This document shows positions 5,998-10,680 of a stretch of 10,680 nucleotides of DNA, piece by piece. Source of the stretch: an uncultured Eubacteriales bacterium. GTDB lineage: Bacteria; Bacillota; Clostridia; Peptostreptococcales; Anaerovoracaceae. Under the pieces are notes generated by a model. The model had not been told where the DNA came from. It searched no databases and saw nothing but the letters and a program-made list of their open reading frames with translations. Within the stretch, counting starts at the first letter, position 1; every line of letters begins with the position of its first letter. A program made the translations under genes and the position numbers. The stretch spans positions 1 through 10,680 of the forward strand of contig CADBSP010000129.1 in the NCBI GenBank assembly GCA_902797405.1. The letters are read 5' to 3'.

Positions 5998-7417
5998 TAT
6001 AAAAAAAGATGAAGTGCTTAAAGAACTCACAAATGAGTTTTTGATGCCCAGAGAATACACTTTTGACAATCTACAATCGATGAATGAAAGCATTGATTAT
6101 GTCAAAGATTACGATGTTCTGATTAATCCAAATGAGATAACTCTTCCTATTGCTTCTCCGAAGGGAATTGTCGATAGAATAGATACTTTATCCGATACAG
6201 AAAAAACCGAATTGGTTAAAAGAGAACTCTTTAATAAACTTGTAGAAATAAAGGGTTATTATCCCGATTGGGGAACACTCACCGGAGTTAGACCGGTGAA
6301 ACTTGCGGGTGAACTGATTGAGAAGTTTGGGAAAGATCAGACATATAGATTTCTAAAAGACTATTATCTTTTAAGTGAAAAAAAGATTAAATCTATCATA
6401 GACATTTATGAATATCAGATCTCGTCCATCGGTAAGCCCGAGCATAACAGCGTTTCTCTTTATATAGGAATTCCATTCTGTCCTACCAGGTGTCTATACT
6501 GTTCATTTGCATCCAATCAGGTTTCGGATAAGGAAATAGAGAGATACCTTCCTGCGCTTATTCATGAAATTGAGGCGGTATCCAAATTGATTTCAGAACG
6601 CGGATATGTTGTTGAAAGTATTTATATGGGAGGAGGGACTCCAACAACTCTTTCAACCAGGGAGATGGATTATCTTCTGACTGAAGTTGATAAGTGCTTC
6701 AAAATTTCCAGCTTGAAAGAGTTCACAGTTGAAGCAGGAAGACCCGATACAATAGACTATGAAAAGCTATTGGCAATTAGAGATCATGGGGTGGGAAGAA
6801 TAAGCATTAATCCTCAGTCCATGAAGGATAGAACACTGGAGCTAATTGGTAGGCATCATACCGCCAAGGACATAGAAAGAGCATTTGGCGATGCGATGGA
6901 GGTAGGCTTCGACAGTATAAACTGTGATTTAATTGCTGGACTTCCGGAAGAAGACCTTCTGGATATGCAGAACAGTATTTACAGAGTAATGGAGCTTGGT
7001 GCTGACAATATAACTGTTCATAATCTCGCGGTTAAGAGAGCGTCCAGGCTAAATGAAAAGGATCCGGAATACCATTATAGACAGGCTAAGGTCACTTCTG
7101 AAATGATAATGATGGCCGATGAGATTCTAAAGAGTAAAGGATTCAACCCTTACTATCTCTATAGACAAAAACATATGGCAGGATCCGGAGAGAATACGGG
7201 TTATTGTCTTCCGGGGAAAGAGGGAATCTATAATATAAGAATTATGGATGAACATCAAACCATTATTGCAATGGGTGCCGGAGGAATCACCAAGTATTAT
7301 CATCCGGAAGAAAACAGATTGGAACGTGTACCCAACGTTACAAATTATGAGCAATACATAGATCGAATTGATGAGATGATAGAAAGAAAGATTTTAGGAG
7401 GAAATGATGTTAACTAA
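5975..7417 (+). CDS. hemZ: HemZ-type radical SAM protein (annotated coproporphyrinogen III dehydrogenase)
   Basis: About 480 residues, a HemN/HemW-related radical SAM protein of the HemZ group, thought to convert coproporphyrinogen III to protoporphyrinogen IX without oxygen. The 4Fe-4S motif is C169-P-T-R-C173-L-Y-C176, with the SAM-binding GGGTP at 219-223. HemZ-like stretches are TLTGVRPVKL before the radical SAM core, VEAGRPDTID, and YYLYRQKHMAGSGENTGYC near the end. The residue two after the third cysteine is Phe (CSF), not the fourth Cys (CxC) of E. coli HemN, so the enzymatic call carries doubt. Start: TTG at 5975 follows GAGGT (5961-5965) by 9 bases and gives an N-terminus M-FRIGIVDIKKDEV like the family. 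TTG 5954 is open in frame but has a worse ribosome binding site, and ATG 6042 would cut the first strand. The gene overlaps the MBL gene by 23 bases and hisS by 11. No other haem gene is nearby. Confidence 0.85.
   Translation: MFRIGIVDIKKDEVLKELTNEFLMPREYTFDNLQSMNESIDYVKDYDVLINPNEITLPIASPKGIVDRIDTLSDTEKTELVKRELFNKLVEIKGYYPDWGTLTGVRPVKLAGELIEKFGKDQTYRFLKDYYLLSEKKIKSIIDIYEYQISSIGKPEHNSVSLYIGIPFCPTRCLYCSFASNQVSDKEIERYLPALIHEIEAVSKLISERGYVVESIYMGGGTPTTLSTREMDYLLTEVDKCFKISSLKEFTVEAGRPDTIDYEKLLAIRDHGVGRISINPQSMKDRTLELIGRHHTAKDIERAFGDAMEVGFDSINCDLIAGLPEEDLLDMQNSIYRVMELGADNITVHNLAVKRASRLNEKDPEYHYRQAKVTSEMIMMADEILKSKGFNPYYLYRQKHMAGSGENTGYCLPGKEGIYNIRIMDEHQTIIAMGAGGITKYYHPEENRLERVPNVTNYEQYIDRIDEMIERKILGGNDVN
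7396..7401 (+). promoter_or_regulatory. Ribosome binding site that decides the hisS start
   Basis: AGGAGG lies at 7396-7401 within the end of hemZ. Two adjacent in-frame ATGs follow, at 7404 (spacing 2) and 7407 (spacing 5). The second has the normal spacing and gives the usual MLTNAPRGTKD N-terminus. Confidence 0.7.
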
Positions 7418-8657
7418 TGCGCCAAGGGGAACAAAAGACATTCTCCCTCAGGAGATTAATAAATGGAACTATGTTGAGGAAGTGTTTAAGAAACACTGTG
7501 CCAGAAACGGTTTTAAAGAAATCAGGACTCCTATCTTTGAACATACAGAATTATTCCAAAGAGGTGTAGGTGAAACAACAGACATAGTTCAGAAGGAAAT
7601 GTATACGTTTGAGGATCACGGAAACAGAAGCATTACATTAAAACCGGAAGGAACGGCTTCGGTTGTACGAGCCTTTTTGGAAAGCAAACAGTATGCGGAA
7701 ACTCAACCAACCAAGTATTTCTATGAAACATCTTGCTATAGATATGAAAAACCTCAGGCTGGAAGACTAAGAGAGTTTCATCAGTTTGGTGTTGAGATTT
7801 TCGGAACAAACAGCATGCTCGCGGATGTACAGGTTATCTCCATGGCAGATGACTTCCTAAAGGAACTCGGCATAAAGGATTTGGAGCTTCGCATTAACAG
7901 CGTTGGCTGTCCTACATGTAGGGCTAAATACAGAGAAGCATTAAGAGATTATTTCAGACCACATTTAAATGATTTGTGCGACACATGCAAAGATAGATTC
8001 GAGAGAAATCCAATGAGAATTATTGATTGTAAGTCGCCTGAAGATCATGCTGTTGCATTAAATGCACCGAGCATTTTGGATTATCTTTGTGATGAATGCA
8101 GTAATGCGTTTAATGATTTAAGAGATGGACTGGATGCTTCTGAAATCGATTATATTGTAGATCCGACAATTGTTAGAGGTCTCGATTATTATACTAAAAC
8201 AGCATTTGAATTCATAACAAATCAAATAGGCGCTCAGGGTACTGTTTGTGGTGGAGGTAGATATGACAATCTAATTTCCGAAATAGGTGGACAGGACATT
8301 CCTGGAGTTGGATTTGGTCTGGGGATTGAGAGATTGCTACTGCTTATGGAGAATACAGGAGCGGAATTCCCCGAAGAAGATACCATGGACGCTCTTATTG
8401 TTACCATGGGTGACGGCGCAAAGAAATATGGTATTAAGTTATCAAAGGATTTGCGTAGCCAAGGTGTAAAATGCGACTTGGATGTTATGGAAAGAAACAT
8501 GAAAGGACAACTTAAGTACGCTGATAAAAAAGGCTATAAATATGCTGTGATAATCGGCGATAACGAACTTTCTGAAGGAAAATGCCAACTTAAGGATTTG
8601 AAGAGCTCGACACAGGAGGATGTTCCTTTCGATCAGCTTCTATCAAAATTACTTTAA
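7407..8657 (+). CDS. hisS: Histidine--tRNA ligase
   Basis: A 416-residue class II aminoacyl-tRNA synthetase that joins histidine to tRNA-His using ATP. It begins with the typical APRGTKDILP stretch and has motif 1 around RTPIFEHTELFQRGVGETTD and KPEGT. Motif 2 lies around R122 in GRLREFHQFGVEIFG. The histidine-specific RGLDYY is at 257-262 and motif 3 GLGIER at 304-309. The C-terminal anticodon-binding domain follows, with the closing VIIGDNEL and LKDL segments. Between the catalytic motifs are three CxxC pairs (C168/C171, C191/C194, C228/C231) plus C208, possibly a metal site. Length is normal. It overlaps the 3' end of hemZ by 11 bases, so it is expressed from the same transcript. No T-box leader is seen in front of it. 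Confidence 0.96.
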   Translation: MLTNAPRGTKDILPQEINKWNYVEEVFKKHCARNGFKEIRTPIFEHTELFQRGVGETTDIVQKEMYTFEDHGNRSITLKPEGTASVVRAFLESKQYAETQPTKYFYETSCYRYEKPQAGRLREFHQFGVEIFGTNSMLADVQVISMADDFLKELGIKDLELRINSVGCPTCRAKYREALRDYFRPHLNDLCDTCKDRFERNPMRIIDCKSPEDHAVALNAPSILDYLCDECSNAFNDLRDGLDASEIDYIVDPTIVRGLDYYTKTAFEFITNQIGAQGTVCGGGRYDNLISEIGGQDIPGVGFGLGIERLLLLMENTGAEFPEEDTMDALIVTMGDGAKKYGIKLSKDLRSQGVKCDLDVMERNMKGQLKYADKKGYKYAVIIGDNELSEGKCQLKDLKSSTQEDVPFDQLLSKLL

Positions 8658-8731
8658 TAATATATCTTTAATATATATAGTCATATTTTTGAAATAGTTT
8701 TATGGAATAAGGCTATTATGAAGTATTAATA

Positions 8732-8756
8732 ATTATATAGTGACGAACTATATAAT
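8732..8756. repeat. Perfect 10-bp inverted repeat before aspS
   Basis: ATTATATAGT (8732-8741) and ACTATATAAT (8747-8756) are exact reverse complements around a GACGA loop. The right arm ends in a perfect -10-like TATAAT (8751-8756), but no -35 match lies 16-18 bases upstream. No T-tract follows on the + strand. It could be an operator, an RNA hairpin in a read-through message, or a palindrome favoured by A/T-rich composition. Confidence 0.7.
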
Positions 8757-8760
8757 CATG

Positions 8761-8806
8761 GATATATAAATAAAGATATATATAAATAATTGATATATAT
8801 ATAAAG
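8761..8806. repeat. Three imperfect GATATATA direct repeats
   Basis: Units begin at 8761 (GATATATAAATAAA), 8775 (GATATATATAAATAAT) and 8792 (GATATATATATAAAG), spaced 14 and 17 bases apart. Each is GATATATA followed by an A/T run. They look like a slippage-prone A/T tract or a bend-prone region upstream of aspS. Confidence 0.55.
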
Positions 8807-8808
8807 AG

Positions 8809-8836
8809 TTGTAAAGATAGTAGTCTAAATAATAAT
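8809..8836 (+). promoter_or_regulatory. Weak candidate promoter for aspS
   Basis: TTGTAA (8809-8814) and AATAAT (8831-8836) are 16 bases apart and match 4 and 5 of 6 consensus positions. A start near 8843 would leave a short leader before the ribosome binding site. In DNA this A/T-rich such matches occur by chance, so the call is tentative. Confidence 0.25.
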
Positions 8837-8883
8837 AGTATTTAACAGGTAAGAAGAAACATATTTTGAATAGCGAGGATAAA

Positions 8884-10671
8884 ATGGCAATTTATAAGAG
8901 AACCAATATGTGCGGCGAGCTCCGCATGGAAGATGTAGAAAAAGAAGTGGTCTTAAACGGTTGGGTTGCTAAGCAGAGAAGCCTAGGTAGCCTGATTTTC
9001 GTCGATTTAAGAGACAAAACAGGCATAACCCAGGTTGTATTTGATGAGACCACAGAGAAAGAGATTTTTGATTTAGCTTCCAGTCTAAGAAGTGAATATG
9101 CAATAGGTGTTAAAGGTGTCGTAAGAGAAAGAAGTTCCAAGAATCCGGATATTCCTACAGGGGATATTGAAGTTGTGGCAACTGAACTTACAGTTTATTC
9201 ACAATCTGAAACACCACCAATCTATGTTAAAGATGATGACAATGTAGATGATAACCTACGTCTGAAATACCGCTATTTAGATCTCAGAAAACCAAAAATG
9301 CAGGAAATCTTTAGACTTAGACACGAGATGATGCAGGTAACCAGACGCTATTTTTCCGAGAACGGATTCACCGAGGTGGAAACACCGAATCTAATCAAGG
9401 CAACACCTGAAGGTGCCAGAGACTATTTAGTCCCTAGCCGTGTAAATGAAGGCGCTTTCTATGCGCTTCCACAGTCACCACAGCTATTTAAGCAGCTTCT
9501 TATGGTCAGTGGATTCGATAGATATTTTCAGATTGCCAGATGTTTTAGAGATGAGGACTTAAGAGCGGACCGTCAGCCTGAATTTACCCAGATTGACCTG
9601 GAAATGTCCTTTGTCGATACCGATGATATTCTGGAAGTTCAGGAAGGTTTCATAAAGACCTTGTTTAAGGAAATAAAAGGAATAGACATTCCTACGCCAC
9701 TAAAACGCATGTCTTATGACGAGGCTATGGAACGCTTTGGTTCAGATAAACCAGACCTTCGTTTTGGCTTCGAATTAAAGAAGTTAAATGATGTTGTTGC
9801 AGGAACGGATTTCAAGGTTTTTGCTGATGCACTGGAAGCAGGAGGAGATGTAAGAGGTATTTGCATAGATGATGCTTCGGATAAATTCAGCAGAAAAGAT
9901 ATAGACAAGCTCACCGATAACGCTAAACACTACGGAGCGAAGGGTCTAGTCTGGATCCGCATGGAAGAGGACGAAAACGGGAATCAGATTAAATCATCGG
10001 TAAATAAATTCTTCACCCAGGAAAAGCTTGCTGAAATTGCAGCAGTCTTTGGAGCAAAGAAGAATGACCTTATTCTCATCGCAGCTGATAAACCAAAGGT
10101 GGTATTCGATACTTTGGGATTCCTGAGACGTCATATAGCAGGAATACTTGGATTGTTGGATGACACTAAGTACGAAGTCCTTTGGGTTGTGGACTTCCCG
10201 ATGTTCGAAAGAGACGAGGAAACTGGAAAACTTAAAGCAATGCATCATCCGTTTACTCATCCAAAGAATGAAGATATACCTATGATGGATAAAGATCCAA
10301 CTGCGGTCAAAGCCGATGCATACGATATTGTAATAAATGGATATGAGGCCGGTGGAGGCAGTCTAAGAATCCATGAGGCCGATCTTCAGCAGAAAGTTTT
10401 TGAAATTATGAATATTGGACCGGAAGAATGCGAAAGAAAATTCGGATTCCTCCTGGATGCATTTAAATACGGACCACCACCACATGGCGGAATTGCTTAT
10501 GGAATGGATAGATTGGTAATGCTCTTCTCAGGTGACCTTGATATAAGGGATGTTGTAGCATTTCCTAAGAACCAGAGAGCTCAGTGCCTGCTTTCCGGAG
10601 CACCTGCGGCAGTCGATCAGGATCAGCTGGATGAGCTCCACATAGCCGTAGTAGAAAGCAGCGAGGAATAA
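8884..10671 (+). CDS. aspS: Aspartate--tRNA ligase, bacterial type
   Basis: A 595-residue class IIb aminoacyl-tRNA synthetase that joins aspartate to tRNA-Asp. An N-terminal OB-fold anticodon domain (GWVAKQRSLGSLIFVDLRD, about 26-45) comes first. Motif 1 ends near P168. The aspartate-site stretch QSPQ is at 197-200, and motif 2 has R222 in CFRDEDLRADRQPEFTQ. The bacterial GAD insertion spans about 295-425. GYEAGGGSLRIH follows, then motif 3 GMDR at 540-543. The C-terminus (DVVAFPKNQRAQCLL ... DELHI) is that of a complete protein. L34 and K86 match the residues found in discriminating (tRNA-Asp only) enzymes. The ATG at 8884 has GAGG (8875-8878) five bases upstream; a TTG at 8866 in frame is less likely. 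It lies 226 bases after hisS, a common neighbour in Firmicutes. Confidence 0.96.
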   Translation: MAIYKRTNMCGELRMEDVEKEVVLNGWVAKQRSLGSLIFVDLRDKTGITQVVFDETTEKEIFDLASSLRSEYAIGVKGVVRERSSKNPDIPTGDIEVVATELTVYSQSETPPIYVKDDDNVDDNLRLKYRYLDLRKPKMQEIFRLRHEMMQVTRRYFSENGFTEVETPNLIKATPEGARDYLVPSRVNEGAFYALPQSPQLFKQLLMVSGFDRYFQIARCFRDEDLRADRQPEFTQIDLEMSFVDTDDILEVQEGFIKTLFKEIKGIDIPTPLKRMSYDEAMERFGSDKPDLRFGFELKKLNDVVAGTDFKVFADALEAGGDVRGICIDDASDKFSRKDIDKLTDNAKHYGAKGLVWIRMEEDENGNQIKSSVNKFFTQEKLAEIAAVFGAKKNDLILIAADKPKVVFDTLGFLRRHIAGILGLLDDTKYEVLWVVDFPMFERDEETGKLKAMHHPFTHPKNEDIPMMDKDPTAVKADAYDIVINGYEAGGGSLRIHEADLQQKVFEIMNIGPEECERKFGFLLDAFKYGPPPHGGIAYGMDRLVMLFSGDLDIRDVVAFPKNQRAQCLLSGAPAAVDQDQLDELHIAVVESSEE

Positions 10672-10680
10672 TCGTTTTTA

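Larger units (their letters stand above)
8658..8883. other. A/T-rich gap between hisS and aspS
   Basis: This 226-base stretch has no gene. By hand count only 42 of the 220 bases at 8661-8880 are G or C. It holds a perfect 10-bp inverted repeat (8732-8756), three GATATATA-type units (8761-8806), a weak promoter-like pair (8809-8836) and the aspS ribosome binding site (8875-8878). No convincing terminator follows hisS, and no T-box consensus is present, so read-through into aspS is possible. Confidence 0.8.

Noticed and set aside
6279..6299. Inverted repeat TCACCGG/CCGGTGA inside hemZ
   Set aside because: The arms are only 7 bp with a 7-base loop and encode the conserved LTGVRPVK motif, so protein constraint and chance explain it.
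8287..8469. A 60-codon + strand frame within hisS
   Set aside because: It is a shifted frame over motif 3 of hisS with no ribosome binding site.
8658..8883. T-box leader or terminator between hisS and aspS
   Set aside because: No T-box consensus (AGGGTGGNACCGCG) is present, and the hairpins here lack a T-tract.
8866..8883. TTG at 8866 as the aspS start
   Set aside because: ATG 8884 has a better ribosome binding site and gives the usual AspRS N-terminus.
1..10680. Mobile element, CRISPR array, phage genes or a defence system
   Set aside because: No transposase, integrase, spacer-repeat pattern or foreign-looking gene is seen; all genes are core functions in one direction.

Overview
The window is a housekeeping stretch from a low-GC, Gram-positive, probably anaerobic bacterium of the class Clostridia. 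The family Lachnospiraceae (for example a Butyrivibrio-like genome) is my best guess from gene order and protein style, but it is an inference. Supporting signs are purine-rich GGAGG-type ribosome binding sites, A/T-rich intergenic DNA, a bifunctional Rel-type RelA, a fused SecDF, a HemZ-type radical SAM protein, and the order relA - MBL hydrolase - hemZ - hisS - aspS. Every gene reads left to right on the + strand.

Layout. Positions 1-85 are a tRNA-Leu(CAA) that lacks its first two bases at the window edge. yajC (111-572) follows after 25 bases and ends at a strong intrinsic terminator (586-616). A non-coding A/T-rich gap (573-874) carries several small inverted repeats and a plausible promoter for secDF (875-3082). 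A 62-base gap with a GC-rich hairpin leads to relA (3145-5349). Next come an MBL-fold hydrolase gene (5359-5997), hemZ (about 5975-7417) and hisS (7407-8657). These are packed with a 9-base gap or with overlaps, so they almost certainly share a transcript. A very A/T-rich gap (8658-8883) with a 10-bp inverted repeat and GATATATA-type repeats separates hisS from aspS (8884-10671), which is complete just before the window ends.

Function. YajC and SecDF are accessory parts of the Sec protein-export machine. RelA makes and degrades (p)ppGpp, which links amino-acid supply and tRNA charging to growth. HisRS and AspRS charge tRNAs, so relA, hisS and aspS form a translation/stringent-response neighbourhood. 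The MBL hydrolase is probably a glyoxalase II-like thioesterase. HemZ is a radical SAM enzyme annotated as a coproporphyrinogen dehydrogenase, but no other haem gene is visible here.

I see no new multi-gene system, mobile element, CRISPR array or phage-like segment. The points most worth a second look are small: a perfect 12-bp inverted repeat inside relA just before its Cys-Cys motif, a GC-rich hairpin without a T-tract between secDF and relA, the structured A/T-rich gap before aspS, the tight tRNA-yajC linkage, and the absence of the HemN-type fourth cysteine in HemZ.
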